In this document: one piece after another, positions 46,141-55,279 of the stretch
How the letters are laid out: every line of letters starts with the position of its first letter
How positions within the stretch are numbered: the stretch's first letter is position 1
Origin: an uncultured Marinicella sp.
GTDB taxonomy: Bacteria > Pseudomonadota > Gammaproteobacteria > Xanthomonadales > Marinicellaceae
NCBI GenBank assembly: GCA_947502595.1
Contig: CANNAM010000002.1
Coordinates: 124,001 to 188,000 of the forward strand
Reading direction: 5' to 3'
Length of the DNA: 64,000 nt
Notes under the pieces: model-generated
Seen by the model: the letters and a program-made list of their open reading frames with translations, nothing else
Told to the model about the DNA's origin: nothing
Databases searched by the model: none
Position numbers and translations under genes: made by a program

Positions 46141-46297
46141 TTTCCTGTGGATGACAGCACTTGGTTTTGATTAATTTTTATGCTTGGTAAGTAATGAGCT
46201 GCTTATATTACGTATCAACAAACAATAGAAAGTAAACAGGACCCAGTATCTTTTACCCTATAATATATTTAAGCCACAGTTCAAATTCTTATTTACC

Positions 46298-46762
46298 ATG
46301 AAAACTCTGATTTCAGCCATGTTGATTATGATTACTCAAGTCACTTCAGCATCACCTAACAGCGCTCAATTTAATTATACCAAGTTCGCCAACAACTACT
46401 TTAAAATATGGACAGCAACACAAAGTCCAAATGCAACAGAATCAGACCTAGAAAATTACCTTGCTTTACTCACAGAAGATGTTGGTCATCAACATTTTCC
46501 ACATGATATGGAGGACCATCGAAATCCATCAGGAAAATCAAATATACGTGAGGGCATGATGCACTACTTGGCTGCTCATAAAACATACAGCGCAAAGCTC
46601 TTGAGCATCACTTATGGGGCCAGTGTAATAGCAATTAAATACGAGGCAAAAGCCACTTACATGAACCAAAAAGACGAACTTGCAGCCTGGCAGCACACCA
46701 TGCTGGAAATATTAGAACTCGAAAATGGCAAAGTTGCTGTGATTCGAAAGTACAGCGAATAG
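46298..46762 (+). CDS. Exported NTF2-like protein
   Basis: A 154-residue protein with a signal peptide (MKTLISAMLIMITQVTSA) and an NTF2/SnoaL-like cone. The first helix is around YTKFANNYFKIWTA, then DVGHQHFPHD, then the sheet LLSITYGASVIAIKYEAKATY and a C-terminal VAVIRKYSE. It belongs to a family of small ketosteroid-isomerase-like proteins with no assigned substrate. A TATAAT lies at 46259-46264, 34 bases before the start, with a poor -35. It is separate from the NTF2-like gene at 618 and not obviously a recent copy. Confidence 0.75.
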   Translation: MKTLISAMLIMITQVTSASPNSAQFNYTKFANNYFKIWTATQSPNATESDLENYLALLTEDVGHQHFPHDMEDHRNPSGKSNIREGMMHYLAAHKTYSAKLLSITYGASVIAIKYEAKATYMNQKDELAAWQHTMLEILELENGKVAVIRKYSE

Positions 46763-46803
46763 CTTAGCACGACCAAAGCCTGTCATTGACAATTATAATT
46801 AAA

Positions 46804-46995
46804 TCACAACCCCAAAACGTGATTTTTACGTTCATAATGCCGCCAAATTTTTTCATGAAAATAGAATGCAACCGTATTGATGGTCGGCTCAATCAAAGCC
46901 ACTGCACCACCCACCCATAAGCTGCCAGTTAATAGGTACACCACTGTAAAGGCAACGCTGAAGTGCATGATGGCAAAAGTAATGGTTTTAAACAT
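46804..46995 (-). CDS. DUF2061 small membrane protein
   Basis: A 63-residue protein of the DUF2061 family: two membrane segments (about 7-24, FAIMHFSVAFTVVYLLTG, and 26-45, LWVGGAVALIEPTINTVAFY) and a basic tail ending in FHEKIWRHYERKNHVLGL, the family signature. Function is unknown. Its promoter region carries a probable Fur box and a good -35/-10 pair, so expression is expected to rise under iron limitation. It stands alone as a single-gene unit. Confidence 0.9.
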   Translation of the reverse strand: MFKTITFAIMHFSVAFTVVYLLTGSLWVGGAVALIEPTINTVAFYFHEKIWRHYERKNHVLGL

Positions 46996-47010
46996 GGCTA
47001 ATTACTAAAT

Positions 47011-47051
47011 GAGAATGATTATCATTATACTTTGTATTTTAAGCTGTGCAA
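47011..47051 (-). promoter_or_regulatory. Promoter with overlapping Fur box for the DUF2061 gene
   Basis: GAGAATGATTATCATTATA (47011-47029) matches 16 of 19 positions of the classic Fur box. On the minus strand a -35 TTGCAC (plus 47046-47051) and -10 TATAAT (plus 47024-47029) have a 16-base spacer and lie just upstream of the DUF2061 start, so the Fur box covers the -10 and the expected start of transcription. This is the textbook arrangement for repression by iron-loaded Fur. Confidence 0.75.
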
Positions 47052-47208
47052 GTGTTTTTTTCACCATTTTTACTACGCTTAACCGGCACAACAGCGACTT
47101 ATCAGGCTACCATTTAACCCATTTACTGAACGGCTTTTGGCAGATGATTGTTGCGCGGCTTTCGATAACCATTGAACACAACACCGGCACTGCCAGTATG
47201 AAGGGATT

Positions 47209-47817
47209 TCAGTTGGTAAGCGACTGAACGATCATCCAAATCACTGCACCCACCATCAGCACAGCAAATACCAACCTGATGCTTTGGTTGGTTTTTGGGT
47301 TTTGCATCAACGGCCTGAGCAATTGACCCATGAACAACCAAATCAAATCAATCAAAAATACCATTACTAAACACACCAATCCGGTAAAAAAATAAGCCCA
47401 TTTTGGTTGATTGTGCGGCAACAGAAACTGACTGTAAATGACTGTCATTGCCGCATAGGCTTTGGGGTTGGTTAAATTTAACAACAAACCATCCAGGCAG
47501 CTTGGCGGCGAACTTCCAGACGGTTGATCGCTGGCAACTGGCACGAAAGCAATTTTATAAGCAATGTACAAGATGTAAAGAAAACCAAACAGCTGTAAGC
47601 CCAAGATAATACTGTGGTTTTGCTTAACCAACATCAGCATGGCAAACCCCTGAATCAGTACCACCCCAGCAAAACCCACTACCAAACCAAATAAAAACTT
47701 AAAGCCTTTATTGATGCCAAATACAGCACCTGTCGCTGCAATGGCCAATGGAGCAGGGCCAGGCGTTCCCAGCAGCAACAAACTGAATAAAATCAATGAA
47801 ATATAAGCTTCAAACAA
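47209..47817 (-). CDS. LysE-family amino-acid exporter
   Basis: A 202-residue inner-membrane protein with about six hydrophobic segments, of the LysE/RhtB superfamily that exports amino acids or analogues. Typical features are the N-terminal LLLGTPGPAPLAIAATG turn, the GFLYILYIAYKIAF helix, the conserved LLLNLTNPKAYAAM motif and a C-terminal IRLVFAVLMVGAVIWMI. Start is TTG 47817, since no ATG is available nearby. The substrate is unknown. Confidence 0.87.
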   Translation of the reverse strand: MFEAYISLILFSLLLLGTPGPAPLAIAATGAVFGINKGFKFLFGLVVGFAGVVLIQGFAMLMLVKQNHSIILGLQLFGFLYILYIAYKIAFVPVASDQPSGSSPPSCLDGLLLNLTNPKAYAAMTVIYSQFLLPHNQPKWAYFFTGLVCLVMVFLIDLIWLFMGQLLRPLMQNPKTNQSIRLVFAVLMVGAVIWMIVQSLTN

Positions 47818-47883
47818 ATGATAATCAACGCAAAATCAAGTGCTTGTAGTATAATGTAAAGCACTGACCCAAAACATTTTTTT

Positions 47884-48489
47884 GTGCAAAAATTCAACCA
47901 TATAAAATGGCATTTAGGTAAAGATTGGCAGCAATTACACCCTGCAGTACAGCGCCGTTTTAACCGCTTGCCAACTTCAGAAAAACCAATTGTTTATCAA
48001 GGCATCATGGAGACAGTTGAGTGCTCAAAAGCTGGTTGGTTGTTTGCGCTTTTAACCAAAATAATTGGCAACCCCTTGAGTCCTCACCAAGGCAAGCAAA
48101 TTAAAATGGACGTGATTCTGACCACCCGCCCCGATAAGCCTGGCGTCTATTGGCAGCGAACCTACCATTTTCCAAACAAAAAACCTTTCAGTGTTACATC
48201 GGTAAAAAAGGATGACAACGGTCAAATGATGGAAATGGTTGGCGGTGGTTTTGGTATGATGTTGGATGTATTTGCGGAAAACGGTGAACTGCACTTTAAA
48301 AGCACCCGCTATTTTTGGAAATTCATCCAATGGTACCTGCCTCTACCTCACTGGTTAAGCCCTGGCAAAACCCACGTGATACATCAAGACTTAGGCCAAG
48401 GTGAATTTCGATTTACCATCACCATGGACCACACTTTATTACAACGAACATTTTACCAAACCGGTGTATTTCATGAAGTCAAGCAGTGA
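47884..48489 (+). CDS. DUF4166 domain protein
   Basis: A 201-residue soluble protein that is nearly all DUF4166. It starts at GTG 47884. Visible are the family's opening W-H-L-G-K-D-W-Q-Q-L-HPAVQRRF block, the PGVYWQRTYHF segment and the GLHF-like KSTRYFWKFIQWYLPLP. The next gene is a saccharopine-dehydrogenase-like protein; in other bacteria DUF4166 can be fused to or next to such an NAD(P)-binding domain, which suggests a joint function. No catalytic residues can be inferred. Confidence 0.82.
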   Translation: MQKFNHIKWHLGKDWQQLHPAVQRRFNRLPTSEKPIVYQGIMETVECSKAGWLFALLTKIIGNPLSPHQGKQIKMDVILTTRPDKPGVYWQRTYHFPNKKPFSVTSVKKDDNGQMMEMVGGGFGMMLDVFAENGELHFKSTRYFWKFIQWYLPLPHWLSPGKTHVIHQDLGQGEFRFTITMDHTLLQRTFYQTGVFHEVKQ

Positions 48490-48511
48490 AAGGAATCAAG
48501 CGGAACAAACA

Positions 48512-49633
48512 ATGAACAAGCCAAAAGTGTTGATTTTAGGCGGTTATGGCACCTTTGGTAGCCGCATATCCAGAGCCTTGTGTGACCGAGGTTACCATGT
48601 GATCATCAACGGCAGACACTTTCATCAAGCCCAAACACTGAAACACAGCATACTGGAAGCAAATTTCAAGGCGCAAATAACCGTGTCATGTTTTGATGTG
48701 CACAGCGAACTCAATTTGTACCTAAAAAAGCTCAAGCCTAACTTGGTGATTCACACCTGCGGCCCTTTCCAAAAACAACACACCGGTATCGCACAAATCA
48801 CCATCAAGGCTGGTGTACATTACATAGATTTGTCCGATGACCGCGAATACGTACAAGCCATGCAGGCTTTGAATGAATTGGCTGTCCAGCAGGGTGTAAC
48901 TGCAATCACCGGCGCCAGTACGGTTCCAACCTTGTCATCAGCGGTGTTGACTCACCTGCAAGACCAATATGCCATAAAACAATTCAAAACCGTCAAAATA
49001 GGCATTTCTCCGGGCCAAAAGACAGCCCGTGGTCTGGCCACCACTGCAGCGGTTTTGTCCTACATCGGCAAACCTCTGAAACCTTGGCCGGGCAGTAAAA
49101 AGCCCAGGTACGGTTGGCAAGACACATACTTGCAAGCCTACCCCAACATCAGCAGCCGTTTGATGGGCAATTGCGAAGCACCAGATTTAGACTGTTTACA
49201 TGACCATTTTAGGATTGAAGAATTGACTTTCTCAGCGGGCATGGAAAGCAAACTTTTGCATCGATTGATTTGGTTGAGTTCTTGGCTGGTTAGACTTGGC
49301 TTGCCGGTCAAACTGACTAAACATGCCCCATGGCTACTGAAAACCAGCAGGCATTTTGACTCCTTGGGTAGTGAAAACGGCGGCATGCATGTTGAGGTTC
49401 AAGTCAGGGTTGGAAAAGGGCAAAAAACCATCAAAAAAACCTGGTTTATCGAAGCCACTGGTAATCAAGGACCACAAATCCCAGCAATACCGGCTATTTT
49501 GATGGCAGAAAAAATACTCAAACAAAACACCCAAGCAGGCGTTCAAGCTTGTATCAACCTGATTCCTTTAGCAGATTACCTGAGCGCGCTTCAACAATAC
49601 GATGCCAAGCACTTTCACAGCTGCATAGAATAA
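48512..49633 (+). CDS. Saccharopine dehydrogenase-like NAD(P)-binding protein
   Basis: A 373-residue oxidoreductase-like protein with an N-terminal Rossmann motif, VLILGGYGTFGSRIS, and then LVIHTCGPFQKQHTGI, as in the saccharopine dehydrogenase-like family. The C-terminal half (TAITGASTVPTLSSAV and beyond) is the substrate domain. I chose ATG 48512 (MNKPKV), preceded by GCGGAAC, over upstream ATG codons in the end of the DUF4166 gene. The gap to DUF4166 is 22 bases. The reaction is unknown; its pairing with DUF4166 is the main clue. Confidence 0.82.
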   Translation: MNKPKVLILGGYGTFGSRISRALCDRGYHVIINGRHFHQAQTLKHSILEANFKAQITVSCFDVHSELNLYLKKLKPNLVIHTCGPFQKQHTGIAQITIKAGVHYIDLSDDREYVQAMQALNELAVQQGVTAITGASTVPTLSSAVLTHLQDQYAIKQFKTVKIGISPGQKTARGLATTAAVLSYIGKPLKPWPGSKKPRYGWQDTYLQAYPNISSRLMGNCEAPDLDCLHDHFRIEELTFSAGMESKLLHRLIWLSSWLVRLGLPVKLTKHAPWLLKTSRHFDSLGSENGGMHVEVQVRVGKGQKTIKKTWFIEATGNQGPQIPAIPAILMAEKILKQNTQAGVQACINLIPLADYLSALQQYDAKHFHSCIE

Positions 49634-49670
49634 ACTAATTCCAGCAGCAAATCGGTTTTATAATTCAGCG

Positions 49671-49844
49671 CTACTTGTTTCTGCGGTCGGATTTTTCGCG
49701 GCGATCAGATTGCTCTTGTTCATCACGAACTTCACTGCGGCGATCATTAACCACACTGCGGCGCTTCACCCTTCTTCTTTCTATTGGTTCATACCTGACT
49801 TTCTGCTTGGCGTCAGTGTATGCACCGGTATTATTCTCAAACAT
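49671..49844 (-). CDS. Small Arg-rich protein with repeated DRR motifs
   Basis: A 57-residue basic protein starting MFENNTGAYTDAKQK, then VRYEPIERRRVKRRS and three [DN]DRR/SDRR units (NDRRSEVRD, SDRREKSDRRNK). An AAGGGTG ribosome-binding-like site lies 7 bases before ATG 49844. The related small gene at 50105-50290 shares the R[YW]EP...ERR...DRR signature, so these are likely true proteins and paralogs. No family known to me. The charge suggests nucleic-acid or acidic-surface binding, but this is speculative. Confidence 0.65.
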   Translation of the reverse strand: MFENNTGAYTDAKQKVRYEPIERRRVKRRSVVNDRRSEVRDEQEQSDRREKSDRRNK

Positions 49845-50104
49845 TATTTACACCCTTAGTTGATAATTAACTACCCATCACTGTCCCACTATAAGTTTTG
49901 GACTCAATCTTCATATTCCACTTGCTTTAAAGCACTTACTGGCTGGCAGTTTAAGCATGCGTCATTGTTATTTTCAATCATCCCAAAGTAAATAGGCAAT
50001 AAAGCCAAACCTTTCAAAGGTCTACATAAATCAAGGTCTTTATTTCACTACCCACTGTTATTAAAAATATCACATTAAGGCGTTAATTTCAGCAAAATCC
50101 GTGC

Positions 50105-50290
50105 TTATTTGCTGTTGGTATCATTCCATGTGTTGTTGCCTTTGCGCCGATCATCGGCATCTCTGCGCTCAGCTTTTTCTGGCTCCCAACGTAATTCAGC
50201 ACGTCGTGGCTGATCATTTATGCGCCGTTGCTTTTTCCTTTTATCAACTTTTTTAACTGTTTTTTTATTTTTTTTGAAAAAACCAAACAT
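50105..50290 (-). CDS. Small Lys/Arg-rich protein, relative of the DRR-motif protein
   Basis: A 61-residue protein beginning MFGFFKKNKKTVKKVDKRKK. The middle is PRRAELRWEPEKAERR and the tail DADDRRKGNNTWNDTNSK. The R-W-E-P-E-K-A-E-R-R-x-x-x-D-R-R stretch matches the neighbour at 49671. An AGGGGG ribosome binding site sits 5 bases before ATG 50290; an upstream start would add a hydrophobic stretch but has no such site. Function is unknown. Confidence 0.68.
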   Translation of the reverse strand: MFGFFKKNKKTVKKVDKRKKQRRINDQPRRAELRWEPEKAERRDADDRRKGNNTWNDTNSK

Positions 50291-50484
50291 GCTGCCCCCT
50301 GATTTAAAGAAAAAGTACATGTACAACCAAAATACCACAAATTAAAGATAAATTCAGTAACAACTGCTGTAAATGCAAACTTGTCACAGTTCATTCCAAT
50401 TCACACGGCTGAAATTGACACACAATAAGCAGGTTTTTAAACCCATAATTGTCTAAAATATCAACTTTTAATTCAGGATCATGT

Positions 50485-51384
50485 ATGTGGTTTAAAAATG
50501 CCCGTTTGTTTCAACTCAATGAAGGCTTTGGCCTGAATGCCGAGCAACTTTCCGATGCCCTAAAGAGCGATGCACTTAAAGCTTGTGCACCAATGGAAGC
50601 AGTATCTAAAGGCTGGGTTTCTCCGTTTGGCTCTGACAGCGATTTGTTTGTATTACAAAGCGGCGACGCCTTATTATTTACCCTAGGAGTTGAAGAAAAA
50701 GTATTGCCTGCAGCCGTGGTCAATCACCAGCTGAATCAACAACTTGAGTCCATGCGTGATGAATCAGGTCAAAAACCAGGGCGTAAACAACAAACTGATA
50801 TGAAGCAACAATTGATGTTAGAAATGTTGCCACAGGCTTTTGTTAAACCCAAGTCTATCAATGCTTATATTGACTTAAAGTTGGATCTGTTGGTGGTCGA
50901 TTGTGCCAGCCAAAATGCCGCCGAAGACCTGGTCTCACAACTGCGCCAAACCTTGGGCTCATTCAAAGCTTCTGCCTTTGGCCCTTCTTCATCTGTTGCT
51001 CAGGTGTTGACCCAGTGGGTATTGCAAGCCACTGGCGATGCTGGTTTTCAATTGGACAACGAAATTGTGTTGGAAACTATGGATGACACCAAAGGTGTGG
51101 TTCGTGGCCGTAACATTGCTCATTTGGACGACCAAATGAAGCTGCATATAGACAACGGTTACTTGGTGACCCAATTGGGTTTGGCTTATAACGACCGCAT
51201 TGAGTTGGTGCTGGGTCATGATATGGGCCTTAAGAAAATAAAATTCACTGACATTGTATTGGATCAATTGGATGATGAATCAATTGAATCTGAGTGGCAG
51301 TTGCTTGACAGTCGATTCACCCTGTTCAGTTTAGAACTTCGGGCTTTGTTCAAATCTTTGTTTGAAGTGTTTGGCAGCCATTAA
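50485..51384 (+). CDS. rdgC: Recombination-associated protein RdgC
   Basis: RdgC is a ring-shaped dsDNA-binding protein that limits RecA loading and helps replication-recombination balance. The 299-residue length is close to E. coli's 303. The characteristic N-terminus MWFKNARLFQL is seen, along with LLVVDCASQNAAEDLVSQLRQTLGSF and WVLQATGDAGFQLDNEIVLE typical of the family. An AGGA site lies 8 bases before ATG 50485. It is the first gene of a tight plus-strand run; the next ATG follows 1 base after its stop. Confidence 0.96.
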   Translation: MWFKNARLFQLNEGFGLNAEQLSDALKSDALKACAPMEAVSKGWVSPFGSDSDLFVLQSGDALLFTLGVEEKVLPAAVVNHQLNQQLESMRDESGQKPGRKQQTDMKQQLMLEMLPQAFVKPKSINAYIDLKLDLLVVDCASQNAAEDLVSQLRQTLGSFKASAFGPSSSVAQVLTQWVLQATGDAGFQLDNEIVLETMDDTKGVVRGRNIAHLDDQMKLHIDNGYLVTQLGLAYNDRIELVLGHDMGLKKIKFTDIVLDQLDDESIESEWQLLDSRFTLFSLELRALFKSLFEVFGSH

Positions 51385-51385
51385 G

Positions 51386-52042
51386 ATGTCCGAACCATCC
51401 ATGTCTGCTGCAACCGTTGCTCACTGGGAGCAGGTGTTTGAGGCCCATGTAAAAACCATTGAAGCAGCAGATGCTGGTCATGACATCAGCCACATCAAAC
51501 GGGTGGTTAAATCAGCCAAACAATTTTGTCGAGAGGAACAGGCCAATATGTGGGTGGTGTTACCTGCAGCATGGTTGCATGATTGTGTGCAAGTAAGCAA
51601 AGACTCACCCTTGCGCACGCAGGCTTCAAAACTGGCGGCCGATCATGCCGTAGAGTTATTGACCAACTGGCAATACCCTGAAGTGTATTTGGCCGACATC
51701 CATCATGCCATTGTGGCACACAGTTTTTCCGCCAAGGTCACTTGTCAAACCTTGGCAGCGCAAGTGGTACAGGATGCTGACCGCATGGACGCCCTTGGCG
51801 CCATTGGCATATGTCGAACTTTGTTGGTTGGCGCAGGATTTGGTAACCCTTTAACATTTCATGAAGACCCTTTTTGTTACCATAGAGCAGCGAATGATCA
51901 AGCAGCTATTATTGATCATTTTTATACCAAGCTTTTACAGCTCAAAGACTCATTTCAAACCCAATCGGCACGACAGGAAGCCGACAAAAGAGATGCGTTT
52001 ATGCGGCTGTTTTTACAACAATTAGAACAGGAAATGACCTAA
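51386..52042 (+). CDS. HD-domain phosphohydrolase (YedJ-like)
   Basis: A 218-residue HD-superfamily enzyme. The metal-binding histidines and aspartates are in HDISHIKRVV, the AAWLHDC motif, the HHAIVAHSFS stretch, and QDADRMDALG. The pattern and length match the YedJ-like branch of metal-dependent phosphohydrolases, whose substrates are uncertain. It starts 1 base after rdgC and ends 3 bases before slt, so it sits in a translationally coupled run. Confidence 0.88.
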   Translation: MSEPSMSAATVAHWEQVFEAHVKTIEAADAGHDISHIKRVVKSAKQFCREEQANMWVVLPAAWLHDCVQVSKDSPLRTQASKLAADHAVELLTNWQYPEVYLADIHHAIVAHSFSAKVTCQTLAAQVVQDADRMDALGAIGICRTLLVGAGFGNPLTFHEDPFCYHRAANDQAAIIDHFYTKLLQLKDSFQTQSARQEADKRDAFMRLFLQQLEQEMT

Positions 52043-52045
52043 ACC

Positions 52046-54031
52046 ATGCAAACCCAATTTAAATTATCATACAGCCGCCTGTTGGTACTTTTTGTGGGCT
52101 TTATCCTTATACACACTGCCGCTTCGGCACAAACCGACCAACAAAGAAAGCTGTTCAGAAGCCTTTACAACCTGGCCCTACAAGGGCAAGAAAAAGCAGT
52201 GAAAGCCCAGCGCCAGCCTTTGGATAACTACCCAATCACCCACTATTTAGACTATGCTTTGTTGCGCAGTCAGATGGATCAATTACCAGAACAAGCCATT
52301 GCCGACTTCAAAGCGAAACACCCTGACAGCCCTTTGAATAAACAGCTCAAGAATTATTTATTGGCCCAGTTAGCTGCACAAAGAAAATGGTCGGCTTACC
52401 TCAAATACCACCATGGTTTTGATCAAGGCAATCGTCAGTGTTGGTATTTACGAGCGCGCATCAGCCGCAACAAAACCCAGGGGCTGGCCCCCTTGATTGA
52501 AACCATGTGGATGTCAGGTTTATCTGCGCCCGACAGCTGCGATCCAGCCTTCAACTGGTGGCAGAAACAAGGCCACATCACCGATACAAAAATACTGCAA
52601 AGAATCAAACTGACTTTTGAAAGTAACAACTTCTCTTTGGCAGAACATTTAAAAAAACAACTCAAAGTTCAACCAGACTGGGTAGATCAAGCCATTGAAC
52701 TGATGCAAGACCCAGAACTTGCACTGAACCAATCATACCAATGGCCCAGCAACTCAGAATTGCCGTGGTTGATATACAAAACCAGCCTGCGAATGGCCAG
52801 CAAAAAACCGGCTACTTTGTACCAGATGTGGCCAAACATCAAAGCTTCACATGCGATGCCACAGGAACACCTGCACCAGATTGAACGCCAAATGGCTTTA
52901 TTTGCTGCAACTGACTACGAGCCATTTTCAATCGATGCCATGCAGCAGTTGCCGGCCACCATGAAAGACGACCAAATCAATGCTTGGATTGTGCGTTACT
53001 ACCTTTATCACGGGCAATGGCACAGTGTATTGGATGCGCTCCAACAAATGACCCCAAGACAATTAACTCAAGACCGCTGGCAATATTGGACTGCACGCGC
53101 CAAGGCCAAAATTGGCCAAGCAGCAGCAGCGAAAAAGATTTTCAATGCTTTGAGCAACAAAACCAACTACTACGGTTTTTTGGCCGCTGACCATTTGCGC
53201 CAACCTTATCGACTGTGTAAAAAACCAGTCACACCTCAGATAACTCAGTTCCAAGCCCCACCAGCGATCATTCGAGCCATTGAACTGCACCATGCTGGGC
53301 TTCTGACTTCAGCGCGCCGAGAGTGGAACACCCAATACCCCAGTTTAAGTCGTGATGAAAAAATCGCTTTGGCTGAACGGGTTAAAGCCGAAGGCTGGTA
53401 TGCCAAAGCCATCACCACAATGGCAGACTTAGGGCTCTGGGAAAATTATGATTGGCGCTATCCAATCGCGCATGAAGCCATCATCAAAGCCGAAGCCAAT
53501 ACCGCCAACCCCATGCCTCAATGGGTGATGGCCATCATCAAACAAGAAAGCGCCTGGGCCAAAGACGCGGTGTCCCATGCCAATGCACATGGCTTGATGC
53601 AACTCATTCCACCCACCGCAAAAACCATAGCCAAACAATTGGGCACCACCATCAACAACAACCGTGAACTGCACCAACCACCGTTGAATATTCGATTGGG
53701 CGTGCAATACCAAAAAAACTTATTCAAACAGTTCAATCACCCCATATTGGTGGCTGCTGCTTACAATGCCGGTGAAGGGAAATCCATCGATTGGAGCACT
53801 GGTTTTCCTGTATCTCCAGATATTTGGCTGGAAACCATACCCTACAAAGAAACACGTAATTATGTGACCAAAATACTGTCCAATGTAACCATTTATGATT
53901 GGCTGATTAACCAAACACCTCGGCGCATTTCTAGTTGGATGCCAACCATGCCCATTGACCAAGCTGCCTCCACACCTTGGCCCAACGCCACAATCAGTCA
54001 ACAGACCACTGTGGCCACTTGTTCACCATGA
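52046..54031 (+). CDS. slt: Soluble lytic murein transglycosylase
   Basis: This periplasmic enzyme cleaves peptidoglycan glycan strands with formation of 1,6-anhydro-muropeptides. The protein has 661 residues with a signal peptide (about 1-27, ending TAASA). A long alpha-helical superhelix of about 430 residues lies ahead of the catalytic SLT domain, with Glu in MAIIKQESAWAKDAVSHANAHGLMQL near residue 500. The GLMQLIPPTAKTIAKQLG and AYNAGEGKSIDW motifs follow. It overlaps cca by 4 bases (ATGA). Confidence 0.95.
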   Translation: MQTQFKLSYSRLLVLFVGFILIHTAASAQTDQQRKLFRSLYNLALQGQEKAVKAQRQPLDNYPITHYLDYALLRSQMDQLPEQAIADFKAKHPDSPLNKQLKNYLLAQLAAQRKWSAYLKYHHGFDQGNRQCWYLRARISRNKTQGLAPLIETMWMSGLSAPDSCDPAFNWWQKQGHITDTKILQRIKLTFESNNFSLAEHLKKQLKVQPDWVDQAIELMQDPELALNQSYQWPSNSELPWLIYKTSLRMASKKPATLYQMWPNIKASHAMPQEHLHQIERQMALFAATDYEPFSIDAMQQLPATMKDDQINAWIVRYYLYHGQWHSVLDALQQMTPRQLTQDRWQYWTARAKAKIGQAAAAKKIFNALSNKTNYYGFLAADHLRQPYRLCKKPVTPQITQFQAPPAIIRAIELHHAGLLTSARREWNTQYPSLSRDEKIALAERVKAEGWYAKAITTMADLGLWENYDWRYPIAHEAIIKAEANTANPMPQWVMAIIKQESAWAKDAVSHANAHGLMQLIPPTAKTIAKQLGTTINNNRELHQPPLNIRLGVQYQKNLFKQFNHPILVAAAYNAGEGKSIDWSTGFPVSPDIWLETIPYKETRNYVTKILSNVTIYDWLINQTPRRISSWMPTMPIDQAASTPWPNATISQQTTVATCSP

Positions 54032-55275
54032 ACAGCACGCCGCAAACTTACCTGGTCGGTGGTGCAGTGCGAGACCAGCTGCTTGGTTTAACTGTCAAAG
54101 ACCGAGATTACGTGGTGGTTGGTAGCAACCCAGAACAAATGATTGCGGCTGGATACTTGCCTGTGGGTAAAGATTTTCCGGTGTTTTTACACCCTGAAAC
54201 CAAACATGAATATGCGCTGGCCAGGACTGAAAGAAAAACCGCTAAAGGCTACCATGGTTTTGAATTCAACGCAGCCAGCAATGTCAGCTTGGAAGATGAC
54301 CTGTTGCGACGCGACCTCACCATCAATGCCATGGCCATGGATGAGCAAGGCAATATCATTGACCCACATGGTGGTCAACAAGACATCAAAAACAAAGTAT
54401 TGCGCCATGTCTCACCTGCGTTTGCTGAAGACCCTGTGCGGGTGTTGCGCGTAGCCAGGTTCATGAGCCGCTTCAAACACTTGGGCTTTGAAGTGCACCC
54501 AAGCACCCTCAAACTGATGCGTCAACTGGTTGATCAAGGTGAAGTCGAAGCCTTGGTTGCAGAACGCGTTTGGCAAGAAATTAAAAACTCACTGAACCAA
54601 GCCACACCCTCTGCATTCTTTTTAACTTTGCGTGAGTGTGGCGCCTTAAAAATTCTGCTGCCTGAAATTGACTGCTTATTCGGCATCCCTCAAACCAAAC
54701 AATGGCACCCTGAGGTGGACACTGGCATCCATGTGATGTTGGCCATAGATCAGGCCAAAGATTTAGACAACGATGTGGCTTATGCAGTGATGGTCCACGA
54801 CTTAGGCAAAGGCATCACCCCGAAAGATGTTTTACCCAGTCACCGAGGTCATGAATCGGCAGGTCTGCCACTGGTCAAGGCGGTCAATCAACGTCTGAAA
54901 GTGCCTAACCACTACAAAAAACTGGCATTGGCAGTTTGCCAATGGCACTTACATGCACACACAATAATGGAATTGCGAGCCAGCACTGTTGAGAAATTAT
55001 TCAGTCGGTTGAATGCCTATCAACAGCCTGACTTTTTAGAAAAATTTATCCTGGCCTGCCAAGCTGACGCCACTGGTCGCTGGGGTGATGAGTTCAAAAC
55101 ATACCCACAAGCCGACTACATCAGACAGTTATTCTCAGCAGCTGAACAGGTCGATAAACAACCCTTGTACGACCTTGGTTACCAAGGTCAAAAGTTGGGC
55201 CATCAAATTAGACAATTACGCGTTGCTGCCATACAATCAAAAAAACAACAACTGACCTCCAACCTTGAAAACTAA
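54028..55275 (+). CDS. cca: CCA-adding tRNA nucleotidyltransferase
   Basis: This enzyme adds or repairs the 3' CCA end of tRNAs. It has 415 residues. The N-terminal nucleotidyltransferase head has YLVGGAVRDQLLG and RDYVVVGSNPEQM. The body is RRDLTINAMAMDEQGNIIDPHGG and the EDPVRVLRVARF motif. The C-terminal half has an HD-type phosphohydrolase region (VHDLGKGITP), as in the E. coli-type bifunctional enzyme. Start is ATG 54028, overlapping the slt stop. Confidence 0.95.
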   Translation: MNSTPQTYLVGGAVRDQLLGLTVKDRDYVVVGSNPEQMIAAGYLPVGKDFPVFLHPETKHEYALARTERKTAKGYHGFEFNAASNVSLEDDLLRRDLTINAMAMDEQGNIIDPHGGQQDIKNKVLRHVSPAFAEDPVRVLRVARFMSRFKHLGFEVHPSTLKLMRQLVDQGEVEALVAERVWQEIKNSLNQATPSAFFLTLRECGALKILLPEIDCLFGIPQTKQWHPEVDTGIHVMLAIDQAKDLDNDVAYAVMVHDLGKGITPKDVLPSHRGHESAGLPLVKAVNQRLKVPNHYKKLALAVCQWHLHAHTIMELRASTVEKLFSRLNAYQQPDFLEKFILACQADATGRWGDEFKTYPQADYIRQLFSAAEQVDKQPLYDLGYQGQKLGHQIRQLRVAAIQSKKQQLTSNLEN

Positions 55276-55279
55276 TACC

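Noticed and set aside
47009-47227. Plus-strand frame of 72 residues beginning inside the Fur box
   Set aside because: It starts within the palindromic promoter of the DUF2061 gene, has no ribosome binding site, and ends in the LysE-like gene on the other strand; likely chance.
49675-49863. Plus-strand frame of 62 residues
   Set aside because: Opposite strand of the Arg-rich mini-protein, whose start site and motif are better supported.
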